NCBI GenBank assembly: GCA_049671305.1
Contig: JBATUR010000067.1
Span: 1-58,457, forward strand
Direction of reading: 5' to 3'
DNA: 58,457 nucleotides
Origin: CADCTM01 sp049671305
GTDB taxonomy: Bacteria; Cyanobacteriota; Cyanobacteriia; Cyanobacteriales; Coleofasciculaceae
Shown here one piece after another: positions 43,807 to 53,090 of this stretch. The notes below the pieces were generated by a model. That model did no database searches and had not been told where the DNA came from. It was given only the letters and a program-made list of their open reading frames with translations. The number at the start of each line of letters is the position of its first letter. Position 1 is the first letter of the stretch. Position numbers and translations under genes: made by a program.

Positions 43807-46428
43807 TTAAGGTTTATCGTGGGTTTGCTGAATCAACTTGGCAACAAGAGCAGTCCATCCCGTTTGGTGACTAGCACCCAAACCTGCACCATTGTCGCCG
43901 TGAAAGTATTCATAGAACAAAATTAAATCACGCCAGTGTGGGTCTTGCTGAAATTTGGTTGTACTTCCATAAACTGGACGATGTTGATTTTGCCGCCAGA
44001 AAATGCTGTTTAATCTTTCTTCTAAATACATCGAAACTTGCCAAAGATTGAGCATTGTGCCAGAACCGGTTGGGCATTCTACTTGAAAATCATCACCTAA
44101 ATAATGATAAAATTTCTGCAAAGATTCGATTAAGAGAAAGTTTAAAGGAAACCAAATCGGTCCACGCCAATTGGAGTTACCACCAAACAAACCGCTTGTC
44201 GATTCAGCAGGTTCATAATCGACTCGATATTGCTTATCCTGCCAGTCGAAAATAAAGGGATGTTCTTTGTGATAACGGGATACAGAACGAATTCCATAAG
44301 GCGATAGGAATTCTTCTTCATCTAATAATCGCTTTAAGATGCGGCGTAGGGCTGAGGGACTGGTGATCGAGAGCAGACGGCGATCGCCTTTTCCGGGAGT
44401 CTCTACACAGGCGATATTTTTAGTAAATTCGGGACGATTTTTGAGAAACCATTCAATTTGGTCGCTCAATTCTGGTACAATCTCCAGCAAGTCGGGTTCT
44501 AGGGTTTCGATCGCAAAAAGCGGTGTTAGCCCTACCATTGAGCGAACCTTCAGCAGCATTTCTTGACCGTCTGTCAGGTGCAGGGCGTCGTAATAAAAAC
44601 CGTCCTCATCATCCCATAACGATAGTTCATTTTGTCCCATGCGATTGGTGGCACAGGCGATGTAGAGGAAATGTTCAAAAAATTTTAAGGCAATATCACC
44701 ATAAATTTTATTCTGGCGAGCCAGTTCCAAGGAAATTTGTAGCATATTTAAGGCAAATAATCCCATCCAAGCAGTGCCGTCGGCTTGCTCTAAATAGCCT
44801 CCTGTTGGCAAAGGTTTGCTGCGATCAAATACGCCAATGTTGTCTAGTCCTAAAAAACCACCTTGAAAAAGGTTGTTTCCTTGAGGATCTTTACGATTCA
44901 CCCACCAAGTAAAGTAGAGTAGTAATCGATTAAAAATGTGCTCCAAAAAGGCTTGATCACCCTGCCCTGAACACCTTTGATCAATCTTATAAACACGCCA
45001 GGCTGCCCAAGCTTGTACTGGAGGATTAACATCTCCAAATTCCCATTCATAAGCGGGTAATTGACCGCTAGGATGCATATAGCGATCGCGTGTTAGTAGT
45101 AGCAATTGTTGTTTGGCAAATGTTGCATCAATTACAGACAAAGCAACACAGTGAAATGCCAAATCCCATGCCGCAAACCAAGGATATTCCCAAGTATCTG
45201 GCATGGAAATAACTTCTTTGGCGTAAAGTGTCCACCAGTCGGCGTTACGTTTTGTGGTTCGTTTATTAGGAGGTGCGGGCTCTGCGGGATCGCCATTTAA
45301 CCAGTTATGAACATCGTAATAGTAAAATTGTTTGTTCCACAAAAGTCCAGCAAAAGCTTGACGTTGCACATTACGGCAGTCGTCGTCTAAATCAGGAGTG
45401 AGGGCGTTATAAAATTCATCTGCTTCTTTTTGACGTTGAATAAATGTATCACTAAATGTTTGAGCAAACGGTGTCTCAGTTGATTGATTTGTAAAGCGCA
45501 ACTGAATAATTGATGTTTGTCCTGCCGCAATTTCTAAATGATACCAAGCTGCGGCTTTTGTACCAGCTTGCTCTGGATTTATGGCATTTTCTTGCTGGTG
45601 AATAATATATTCATGAAAGGCATCTTTAACATAAGGTGAGTTATTTTCACTTTTAAAAAGTCGTTGAAAATTAGTTTCATTATTGGTAAATAAAAACTGA
45701 GGATTTTTATCAGCATATAACCAAAAGGTTTCAGATGCATTTATTGCTTGAATTGCTCCATCAATTAGCTTTAAGTGAGATGATGGTTTCTTACCTTCCC
45801 ATGTCCAAGTATTACGAAACCAAAGAGTTGGTAAAACATCAATTTCTGCTGTTTGGTTACCGCGATTGGTGATGTGAATACGGATACAAATATCATCAGG
45901 ATTCGCCTTAGCATATTCAACTAAAACATCAAAATAGCGGTCATCATCAAATATACCTGTATCTAACAATTCATACTCAGGTTGGAGCTTATTGCGCCGA
46001 GCATTTTCAGTAATTAATTGTGTGTAAGGAAATTCTTGTTGTGGATATTTGTATAGCCAGCGCATATAAGAATGTGTCGGCGTATTATCCAACTGAAAAT
46101 AATACTCTTTGACATCTTCGCCGTGATTTCCCTGACTATTTGTTAAGCCAAATAAGCGCTCTTTTAAAATAGGATCGCAGCCATTCCACAAAGCTAAGGC
46201 AAAACAAAGCTCACCAGTGCGATCGCAAAAACCCCCTAAACCATCTTCACCCCAGCGGTAGGCGCGTGATCGAGCCTGATCATGAGAAAAATAATCCCAA
46301 GCATCTCCGTCTGCTGAATAGTCTTCACGCACTGTTCCCCATTGACGATCACTAAGATAGGAACCCCAACGATACCAAGGCTCATTTTGTGCTTGGTTTT
46401 CTGCTAATCTTTGCTGTTCTGCATTCAT
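43807..46428 (-). CDS. GH63-type glucosidase
   Basis: I start at ATG 46428 (MNAEQQRLAENQ), 8 bp after AGGTGG, because relatives begin this way and run to WGTVREDYSADGDAWDY. A GTG at 46461 overlapping the SDR stop is the alternative. The 873 residues show the GH63 (alpha/alpha)6 barrel family: W-x-x-WGSYLSDRQWGTVREDYS, AWDLAFHCVALS, GNSNWRGPIWFPLNFLLI, and a YEYFHGDNGAGLGASHQTGW end. Related enzymes hydrolyse alpha-glucosides or mannosyl/glucosylglycerate; the substrate here is not determined. The gene is coupled to the upstream SDR. Confidence 0.88.
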   Translation of the reverse strand: MNAEQQRLAENQAQNEPWYRWGSYLSDRQWGTVREDYSADGDAWDYFSHDQARSRAYRWGEDGLGGFCDRTGELCFALALWNGCDPILKERLFGLTNSQGNHGEDVKEYYFQLDNTPTHSYMRWLYKYPQQEFPYTQLITENARRNKLQPEYELLDTGIFDDDRYFDVLVEYAKANPDDICIRIHITNRGNQTAEIDVLPTLWFRNTWTWEGKKPSSHLKLIDGAIQAINASETFWLYADKNPQFLFTNNETNFQRLFKSENNSPYVKDAFHEYIIHQQENAINPEQAGTKAAAWYHLEIAAGQTSIIQLRFTNQSTETPFAQTFSDTFIQRQKEADEFYNALTPDLDDDCRNVQRQAFAGLLWNKQFYYYDVHNWLNGDPAEPAPPNKRTTKRNADWWTLYAKEVISMPDTWEYPWFAAWDLAFHCVALSVIDATFAKQQLLLLTRDRYMHPSGQLPAYEWEFGDVNPPVQAWAAWRVYKIDQRCSGQGDQAFLEHIFNRLLLYFTWWVNRKDPQGNNLFQGGFLGLDNIGVFDRSKPLPTGGYLEQADGTAWMGLFALNMLQISLELARQNKIYGDIALKFFEHFLYIACATNRMGQNELSLWDDEDGFYYDALHLTDGQEMLLKVRSMVGLTPLFAIETLEPDLLEIVPELSDQIEWFLKNRPEFTKNIACVETPGKGDRRLLSITSPSALRRILKRLLDEEEFLSPYGIRSVSRYHKEHPFIFDWQDKQYRVDYEPAESTSGLFGGNSNWRGPIWFPLNFLLIESLQKFYHYLGDDFQVECPTGSGTMLNLWQVSMYLEERLNSIFWRQNQHRPVYGSTTKFQQDPHWRDLILFYEYFHGDNGAGLGASHQTGWTALVAKLIQQTHDKP

Positions 46429-46460
46429 TAATTTTTCCACCTTTTCCTGGTTTTGTATCA

Positions 46461-47270
46461 CTAACCTCCGTGTGCAAATGAGGGATACAACGTCATTCCA
46501 CCATCAACAAATAAGGTTGTACCGTGAACATAATCTGAATCATCAGAAGCTAGCCAAACAACTACTTTACCAATATCATCAGGCACTCCCACGCGATTAT
46601 AAGGAATTAGTTTCAGCAAATCAGCTCGTGCTTCTGGTGTTTTCCAAGCTTCCGTATTAATCGAAGTTTCAATTGCTCCTGGTGCAATGCTATTAACGCG
46701 AATTTTGTGCGGTGCAAGTTCTTGAGCTAAACTTTTCATCATCATATCAATGCCACCTTTGCTAGAAGCATAGTTTACATGACCAGCCCAAGGAATTACT
46801 TCATGCACCGAACTCATACAAATAATTTTGCCTGCTGCACAGGAAATATCGGGTTTGATACCACGTTTTAGAAATTCTTTTGCTGCTTCTCTTGCACATA
46901 AAAACTGTCCGGTTAAATTAACGTTAATGACTAAATTCCAATCCGCCAACGTCATATCTACCAGTGCAGCATCTTTTTGTATTCCGGCATTATTAACCAG
47001 AATATCTATTGTGCCAAAGTGTTGATACATTTGCTCAAACATAGCGATAACATCGTCTTCTTTGGCAACATTTGCACCAATTGCGATCGCTTCTCCACCT
47101 TCTGAACGAATATCATTAACAATTTTTTCGGCATCTTCTTTGTCCGAGTGATAATTAATTACCACAGATGCACCTGCTTTTGCTAAATTCCGAGCGGCTG
47201 CCTCACCAATTCCTGAACTTGAACCTGTAATTAAAGCTTTTTGACCTTTAAGTAAATAGGGATAGCTCAT
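46461..47270 (-). CDS. SDR-family oxidoreductase (glucose 1-dehydrogenase-like)
   Basis: This is a 269-residue classical short-chain dehydrogenase. The cofactor motif TGSSSGIGEA is at 15-24, NNAG at 93-96, and the catalytic Ser154, Tyr167 and Lys171 are in MSSVHEV and YASSK. The closest pattern is glucose 1-dehydrogenase or a related sugar/polyol SDR (GGMTLYPSF near the end). It is the first gene of a two-gene operon with the GH63 glucosidase; the stop and the glucosidase's alternative GTG share a base. Together they suggest release and oxidation of glucose or another sugar. Confidence 0.88.
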   Translation of the reverse strand: MSYPYLLKGQKALITGSSSGIGEAAARNLAKAGASVVINYHSDKEDAEKIVNDIRSEGGEAIAIGANVAKEDDVIAMFEQMYQHFGTIDILVNNAGIQKDAALVDMTLADWNLVINVNLTGQFLCAREAAKEFLKRGIKPDISCAAGKIICMSSVHEVIPWAGHVNYASSKGGIDMMMKSLAQELAPHKIRVNSIAPGAIETSINTEAWKTPEARADLLKLIPYNRVGVPDDIGKVVVWLASDDSDYVHGTTLFVDGGMTLYPSFAHGG

Positions 47271-47712
47271 AAAAAATTACTTGTGAGGGGATTTTGGGAC
47301 GGATTCATCATCTGAACAATTCGCAGCAAAAATCATCTATCTAATGAAGGAGAATTAATGCCATTTATTTAATTTTTATCTTTATATGAGTGTTGGGTTA
47401 TCCAGTTATAAATTCACTCTAAAGGAATAGCAATATCTAAGTCAAGCTCCGTTGTTCTAATTCAGTAGAAAGGTAGCTATCTGATTGCGTCTTTCTAAAG
47501 AAATACTACTACTATGTGTCTAGGAATACTTTATAATGTTTTTTTCAGTGTTGCTAATAAGATCAGTCAGCTTTTTAGCAAGCCTTCCCATTACTAACTA
47601 ATAATTCTGGCTATTTCTGGTCAGGCATAATTGAGCAAAAGTTTTGCTACTTTTGGGCACTGGTACTTAATCTATGGTTTAATATCATCATCTTGACTAT
47701 TATTCAATCCCG
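47271..47712. other. Intergenic region upstream of the RHH gene
   Basis: This is 440 bp, AT-rich, with no supported gene or strong repeat. It should contain the SDR/GH63 promoter (toward the left) and the promoter of the small RHH gene. Confidence 0.4.
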
Positions 47713-47895
47713 ATGAGTGGCGAAGAGTCGAAAAAAAGCAAAGATTCGATTCGGAGGCTAAATGTGCCTCTGACAGACCAAGAAAGTGATAAGTTAAAGA
47801 AGTTAGCAGAAGCAGAAGACCGCTCTGAGGGTAGGACTGCTCAGAGGTTGATTCGTGACGGTTTGGAGAAAGCAGAAGCTGAGGGCAAGATTTGA
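47713..47895 (+). CDS. Small ribbon-helix-helix-like DNA-binding protein
   Basis: The 60 residues are very polar. The sequence KDSIRRLNVPLTDQESDKLK can be read as a short beta-strand (IRRLNVPL) followed by helix 1 (TDQESDKLKKLAEAEDR), and EGRTAQRLIRDGLEKAEAEG forms helix 2, the CopG/Arc-type arrangement. The gene starts at ATG 47713. RHH proteins act as dimers, often as antitoxins or plasmid-copy regulators. No toxin gene is next to it; a 39-bp repeat begins 11 bp after its stop. A gene for a paired protein may be elsewhere. Confidence 0.75.
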   Translation: MSGEESKKSKDSIRRLNVPLTDQESDKLKKLAEAEDRSEGRTAQRLIRDGLEKAEAEGKI

Positions 47896-47906
47896 GCCAG
47901 AAATCA

Positions 47907-48016
47907 GCTAACTTTTGGGAATTCGGCGTCAGCGCTTTGTGACTCAAGTGTTTTCCTTTTTAGGACAAATACTTTATGCTAACTTTTGGGAATTCGGCGT
48001 CAGCGCTTTGTGACTC
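47907..48016 (+). repeat. Two perfect copies of a 39-bp sequence, 71-bp period
   Basis: The copies at 47907-47945 and 47978-48016 are identical and begin GCTAACTTTTGGGAATTCGG. Each contains the palindrome AGCGCT. They are separated by a unique 32-bp spacer and lie between the RHH gene and aroC. On the minus strand the first copy is read by a spurious 91-codon frame. Confidence 0.95.
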
Positions 48017-48114
48017 TTTTATATTACTTAAATTTTCAGGGTGCGATCAGGTATCAGCCTTTAAATCTGTATACCTGCTAAAATCAATATTTCAAGACAT
48101 CCATCTTCGGTAAT

Positions 48115-49206
48115 ATGGGCAACACGTTTGGGCATCTATTTCGCGTCACAACCTTTGGTGAGTCCCACGGCGGCGGCGTTGGCGTTGTCATTGATGGTTG
48201 TCCACCACAATTAGAGATTTCAGCAGCAGAAATTCAAATAGAATTAGACCGGCGGCGTCCAGGGCAAAGTAAAATTACCACACCCCGCAAAGAAGCTGAT
48301 AGCTGTGAAATTATGTCTGGCATTTTTGAAGGCAAAACCTTGGGAACCCCGATCGCAATTCTTGTCCGCAACAAGAATACCCGTCCTCAAGATTACCAGG
48401 AAATGTCCCAAACTTACCGCCCCTCCCATGCCGATGCAACTTATGATGCCAAATACGGCATTCGTAACTGGCAGGGAGGCGGCAGGTCTTCGGCGCGTGA
48501 GACAATAGGACGAGTAGCTGCAGGTGCGATCGCCAAAAAAATCCTCTCTTCTGTCGCAGGCGTAGAAATTATCGGCTACGTCAAGCGCATCAAAGATTTA
48601 GAAGGCATAATTGATCCAAATAGCGTTACCTTAGAACAAGTAGAAAGCAACATCGTCCGCTGTCCAGATGCCGAAGCTGCCGAAAAAATGATTGAACGCA
48701 TCGAGCAAATTGGGCGTAGCGGCGACTCAATAGGCGGTGTCGTGGAGTGCGTTGCCCGAAATGTCCCGAAAGGACTAGGAGAGCCTGTATTTGATAAACT
48801 AGAAGCAGACTTAGCCAAAGGAGTCATGTCCTTACCCGCTAGTAAAGGCTTTGAAATTGGTTCTGGCTTTGCTGGCACCATGCTTACAGGAAGTGAACAT
48901 AACGACGAGTTTTATACCGATGATACAGGTGCTGTGCGTACAGTAACCAATCGTTCCGGTGGAGTTCAGGGGGGCATTGCCAATGGAGAAAATATTATTT
49001 TGCGGGTAGCATTTAAACCGACTGCTACCATACGAAAAGAACAACGAACTGTGACTGCTTCAGGCGTTGAAACAATACTAGCGGCAAAAGGGCGTCATGA
49101 CCCTTGCGTATTACCAAGAGCTGTGCCTATGGTAGAAGCAATGGTTGCGTTAGTATTGTGCGATCATCTATTGCGTCATCAGGGTCAGTGCCGTACCTTA
49201 CCTTAG
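48115..49206 (+). CDS. aroC: Chorismate synthase
   Basis: AroC catalyses the last step of the shikimate pathway: it converts EPSP to chorismate with reduced FMN. The 363 residues give full length, starting MGNTFGHLFRVTTFGESHGG (the first chorismate synthase signature) and continuing RRRPGQSKITTPRKEAD, then GGRSSARETIGRVAAGA and the FMN-binding GGIANGENIILRVAFKPTAT. The end, GRHDPCVLPRAVPMVEAM, is the third signature. It is followed 20 bp later by an MBL-fold gene on the same strand. Confidence 0.97.
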   Translation: MGNTFGHLFRVTTFGESHGGGVGVVIDGCPPQLEISAAEIQIELDRRRPGQSKITTPRKEADSCEIMSGIFEGKTLGTPIAILVRNKNTRPQDYQEMSQTYRPSHADATYDAKYGIRNWQGGGRSSARETIGRVAAGAIAKKILSSVAGVEIIGYVKRIKDLEGIIDPNSVTLEQVESNIVRCPDAEAAEKMIERIEQIGRSGDSIGGVVECVARNVPKGLGEPVFDKLEADLAKGVMSLPASKGFEIGSGFAGTMLTGSEHNDEFYTDDTGAVRTVTNRSGGVQGGIANGENIILRVAFKPTATIRKEQRTVTASGVETILAAKGRHDPCVLPRAVPMVEAMVALVLCDHLLRHQGQCRTLP

Positions 49207-49226
49207 AGCCTTAAAATTATCATACA

Positions 49227-50075
49227 ATGGAAACGAATCTTTCCTCTGAGTTTGTTGTCCAATTTTGGGGAGTCCGTGGCAGCGTCCCTACCCCCGGAAA
49301 AGAGACTGTCCGCTATGGCGGTAATACCTCTTGCGTTGAGATGCGAGTCGGGGGAAAACGCCTGATTTTCGACGGTGGTACAGGTTTGCGGATGCTAGGT
49401 AAAAGTTTACAGCCACATCTGCCAACTGAAGCTTACTGGTTTTTTACACATTATCACTGGGATCACATTCAGGGCGTGCCATTTTTCTTACCTGCCTTCC
49501 AACCAGGCAACACCTTCCATATTTATGGTGATGCGCCAGAAGGGGGAAAGATGGAAAAGCATTTTTGCGATCGCGTCTTACACATGAATTCTCCTGTCCC
49601 CGTCAAAGAAATCCAGGCAAACTTAAAATTTAATGACTTAGTTTGCGGCGATACCATGACCCTAGACGATATTACCATCGAAACCGGTCATCTCAACCAT
49701 CCCAACGGCGCAATGGGCTATAGAGTAACTTGGCAAGGACGTTCAGTATTTTACTGTACCGATACCGAACATTTTCCCGACCGCGTAGATGAAAATATCC
49801 TTCATTTGGGTCGCGATGCTGATGTAATTATTTACGACGCCATGTACACCGACGAAGAATATCATAGCCCCAAATCACCAAAAGTCGGTTGGGGACACTC
49901 AACTTGGCAAGAAGGCGTCAGGGCAGCCAAAGAAGCTGGTGCCAAGCAGTTGGCGATTTTTCATCATGAACCTAATCATAATGATGAATTCCTCGACCAA
50001 GTAGAAATTGAAGTCCAAGACAGCTTTGCTGGCGGCTTTTTGGCACGGGAAGGCATGATTTTGCGCCTTTGCTAG
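49227..50075 (+). CDS. MBL-fold metallo-hydrolase
   Basis: This 282-residue metallo-beta-lactamase-fold protein has the metal motif HYHWDH at 75-80, a downstream ligand Asp in FYCTDTEHF, and a C-terminal FHHEPNH. The opening FWGVRGSVPTPGKETVRYGGNTSCVE and the long loop before the metal site resemble the RNase Z/PhnP-like MBL subfamily annotated as MBL-fold metallo-hydrolase. Candidate substrates are phosphodiesters or cyclic nucleotides; this is not determined. It sits 20 bp downstream of aroC, so they may be co-transcribed. Confidence 0.88.
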   Translation: METNLSSEFVVQFWGVRGSVPTPGKETVRYGGNTSCVEMRVGGKRLIFDGGTGLRMLGKSLQPHLPTEAYWFFTHYHWDHIQGVPFFLPAFQPGNTFHIYGDAPEGGKMEKHFCDRVLHMNSPVPVKEIQANLKFNDLVCGDTMTLDDITIETGHLNHPNGAMGYRVTWQGRSVFYCTDTEHFPDRVDENILHLGRDADVIIYDAMYTDEEYHSPKSPKVGWGHSTWQEGVRAAKEAGAKQLAIFHHEPNHNDEFLDQVEIEVQDSFAGGFLAREGMILRLC

Positions 50076-50355
50076 CCGAAATGTTAGCGTAACTACAAAA
50101 CAAGTAAAGCTTAGGCTTAAACACCAAGTTTTGTAAAAAATTGCTGTTAATTTTTCAGATAAATGTGATGAACCGATCGCTTATGGGAGCGAACATTAAG
50201 TTCTAGGCGCTGATGTCTTCTAAAATAAAAGACTGATCTTTGACGCTGGAGGACACCACTTGCCAAAAGCGTCATCAAGAGTGGCAATTACAAGTATAAA
50301 TATCAATTGCTAACTAACTCTGGCTAAGTCAGCGTCTACCCCATCTTAAATCTAT

Positions 50356-52470
50356 ATGACTGATTCGATCCGTTTTTTAATGTGTGCTCCCGACCACTAC
50401 GATGTAGATTATGTAATTAATCCGTGGATGGAGGGAAACATTCACAAATCTTCCCGCGATAAAGCCGTTGAACAGTGGCAAAAGCTACATTACATCCTCA
50501 AAGACCGCGCGATCGTTGATTTGGTTGCCCCTCAACCCGGCTGGCCCGATATGGTATTTACTGCCAATGCGGGCTTAGTTTTGGGCAAAACTGTCGTAAT
50601 TAGCCGCTTTTTCCACAAAGAACGTCAAGGTGAAGAACCATACTTCAAAGAGTGGTTTGCTTCCCAAGGTTACACCGTCCATGAACTGCCCAAAGACTTA
50701 CCTTTTGAGGGTGCTGGTGACGCCTTGCTGGACCGGGAAGGACGCTGGTTGTGGGCAGGATATGGTTTCCGGTCGGAACTCGACTCACATCCCTACCTGG
50801 CAAAATGGCTAGATATAGAAGTAGTTTCTCTACGCTTGATGGATGAGCGTTTCTATCACTTAGATACTTGCTTTTGTCCTTTAAGTGGTGGCTATTTACT
50901 TTACTATCCTCCAGCTTTTGATTCTTATTCCAACCGCTTAATTGAGATGCGGGTGCCGCCAGAAAAGCGTATTGCTATTGAAGAAGCTGATGCGGCAAAC
51001 TTTGCTTGCAATGCTGTTAATATTGACAGCGTGGTAGTGGTAAATAAAGTCAGTGATGATTTGAAAAAACGCCTGACAACCGTGGGTTTTGAAGTAGTTG
51101 AAACACCATTAACAGAATTCCTCAAAGCAGGTGGCGCCGCTAAGTGCCTGACATTGCGAGTTACCGAACCGATACGCCATGAAGTCCATGCTACTACGGC
51201 TGTCGATAGCCGTACTATCCGCATGGAAGGACATCTACTCGATTCGGGATTAATTAGCCGTGCCCTAGATTTAATTGTAGGCAGTGGTGGTAGTTTTCAA
51301 ATTCTTAACTTCAATTTGGGATCACAACGCCAAAGTACTTCTAGTGCTGAGGTGAAGGTGTCGGCGCCAACTCCGGAGGTGATGGAAGAAATTATGGCAC
51401 AGTTGATTGATTTTGGTGCTGTGGTGCCTGATCAAGCAGTTTGTGATGCTATTTTGGAACCGGTGGTGCAAGATGGTGTGGCGCCGGATGATTTTTATGT
51501 GACGACGATTTACCCGACTGAGGTACGGATTGATGGTCAGTGGATTATTGTACAAGAGCAACGTATGGATGGTGCGATCGCCATTACTCGTACTTCTGAT
51601 AGTCCTGTGGCGCGTTGTAAGCTGCTGCGAGATTTAAATGTCGGTGAGTCGGTAATTATTGGCGTAGAAGGCATCCGCACGGTACGCAAGACAGAATCAC
51701 GAGAACAGCGTAATACCCAAGAGTTTAGCTTTATGGGTTCGGGTGTGTCTAGTGAGCGCCGTGTGGAATTGGTGGTTGAGCAAATTGCTTGGGAATTACG
51801 CCAAATTCGCGACCAGGGCGGTAAAGTGGTGGTGACAGCAGGTCCTGTGGTGATTCATACGGGCGGCAGTCAGCATTTGGCGCGTTTGATTCGACAAGGT
51901 TATGTGCAGGCATTGTTGGGCGGAAATGCGATCGCTGTTCATGATATGGAACAATCTTTGCTGGGCACTTCCTTGGGTGTTGATATGAAACGCGGTGTGG
52001 CAGTCCGTGGTGGACATCGCCATCACCTGAAAATCATTAACCTGGTACGTCGTTACGGTAGCATTGCTGCGGCGGTGGAAAATGGTCTAATTACCCAAGG
52101 TGTGATGTATGAATGTGTGAAGCATAATGTGCCATTTGCCTTGGCGGGATCAATTCGTGATGATGGTCCTTTGCCGGATACTCAAATGGATTTAATTAAG
52201 GCGCAACAAGAATATTCTGATTTGTTGAAAGACACAGATATGATTTTGATGCTGTCTACAATGCTGCACTCAATTGGTGTTGGCAATATGACGCCGGCGG
52301 GGGTGAAAATGGTTTGTGTAGATATTAATCCGGCGGTTGTGACAAAATTAAGCGATCGCGGTTCGGTTGAATCAGTTGGTGTGGTTACAGATGTTGGCTT
52401 ATTCCTCAGTTTGTTAGTACAACAATTGGATAAACTAACCAGTCCTTACCAAGTTACCTCGGTCGTTTAA
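50356..52470 (+). CDS. argZ: Bifunctional arginine dihydrolase / ornithine cyclodeaminase (ArgZ/AgrE)
   Basis: The N-terminal domain (about 1-270) is an arginine dihydrolase of the guanidine-modifying fold that converts arginine to ornithine, CO2 and two ammonia. The residues known for Synechocystis ArgZ fall at the same numbers: Asn71 (FTANAG), Glu118 (PFEGAGD), His168 (YHLDTCF) and Cys264 (AAKCLTLRV). The rest (about 285-704) is the LOR/SDH-type ornithine cyclodeaminase with HLLDSGLISRALDLIV, and a C-terminal NAD-binding region (VVVTAGPVVIHTGGSQHLARLI) that makes proline from ornithine. The fusion is typical of cyanobacteria and serves nitrogen recycling from arginine and cyanophycin. Confidence 0.95.
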   Translation: MTDSIRFLMCAPDHYDVDYVINPWMEGNIHKSSRDKAVEQWQKLHYILKDRAIVDLVAPQPGWPDMVFTANAGLVLGKTVVISRFFHKERQGEEPYFKEWFASQGYTVHELPKDLPFEGAGDALLDREGRWLWAGYGFRSELDSHPYLAKWLDIEVVSLRLMDERFYHLDTCFCPLSGGYLLYYPPAFDSYSNRLIEMRVPPEKRIAIEEADAANFACNAVNIDSVVVVNKVSDDLKKRLTTVGFEVVETPLTEFLKAGGAAKCLTLRVTEPIRHEVHATTAVDSRTIRMEGHLLDSGLISRALDLIVGSGGSFQILNFNLGSQRQSTSSAEVKVSAPTPEVMEEIMAQLIDFGAVVPDQAVCDAILEPVVQDGVAPDDFYVTTIYPTEVRIDGQWIIVQEQRMDGAIAITRTSDSPVARCKLLRDLNVGESVIIGVEGIRTVRKTESREQRNTQEFSFMGSGVSSERRVELVVEQIAWELRQIRDQGGKVVVTAGPVVIHTGGSQHLARLIRQGYVQALLGGNAIAVHDMEQSLLGTSLGVDMKRGVAVRGGHRHHLKIINLVRRYGSIAAAVENGLITQGVMYECVKHNVPFALAGSIRDDGPLPDTQMDLIKAQQEYSDLLKDTDMILMLSTMLHSIGVGNMTPAGVKMVCVDINPAVVTKLSDRGSVESVGVVTDVGLFLSLLVQQLDKLTSPYQVTSVV

Positions 52471-52536
52471 ACTAATTGATACAAGGGCAGATTAAGAGTC
52501 TGCCCTGTAATAATTGCTCCTTCCCAACTCAACATT

Positions 52537-52794
52537 TTAACTTAGCTGATTACCTACGAGTGCTTTGTCCTCGGTAGCTGCTTCAGTAGTGCTAGATTGT
52601 AATTTCCAGCCAGCTTTTAGTAACTTTTGATAAGTCGCCCAACCCTTAGAACCTTGAAAAATCCGATAGTCTGGGACTGAATATTGAGGAAAAGCGGTAT
52701 AAGGACGCCAAGGTTCTTGAGGTGATGTTCGTAGATGCAAAATTTTAGTTTCATTTATGCCAAATCTGCTTAACCAACACATTTGTCTGAGCAT
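52537..52794 (-). CDS. Small conserved hypothetical protein
   Basis: The 85 residues start at ATG 52794, preceded by a good AAGGAG site 7 bp upstream. They contain WRPYTAFPQYSVPDYRIFQG, then SKGWATYQKLLKAGWKLQ, a Trp/Tyr-rich basic segment. I have seen similar short cyanobacterial proteins without a function. It has no signal peptide or membrane segment. It is convergent with argZ; a functional link to arginine metabolism is only positional. Confidence 0.75.
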   Translation of the reverse strand: MLRQMCWLSRFGINETKILHLRTSPQEPWRPYTAFPQYSVPDYRIFQGSKGWATYQKLLKAGWKLQSSTTEAATEDKALVGNQLS

Positions 52795-53090
52795 AGAAAA
52801 CTCCTTAAGTTAACTTAACCAGTCCTGCTCAAGTAACCAAAATTCAGAATTAGATTCTGTATCTTTTATTACTTTAAGCTTGAACTTTTGTAGACTTGTT
52901 GGTTGTGTCTTCAGAGTAAGTTCTATTCATTCCGGAAAAATTGATTGATTAATGGTCAGAAAGTATAGTTTTTTAATTTCGCTTAACGAGTTGATTAAGC
53001 AATTAATGAAATGGAGCTTAGAACATTATTTCAATTTTACACAGTACCCATTGGAGTACTTCTCAGGTGGTATTTAGCCTAAAAATAGTG

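Noticed and set aside
47672..47947. 91-codon minus-strand frame over the RHH gene
   Set aside because: It is antisense to the better RHH frame and its start lies in the 39-bp repeat.
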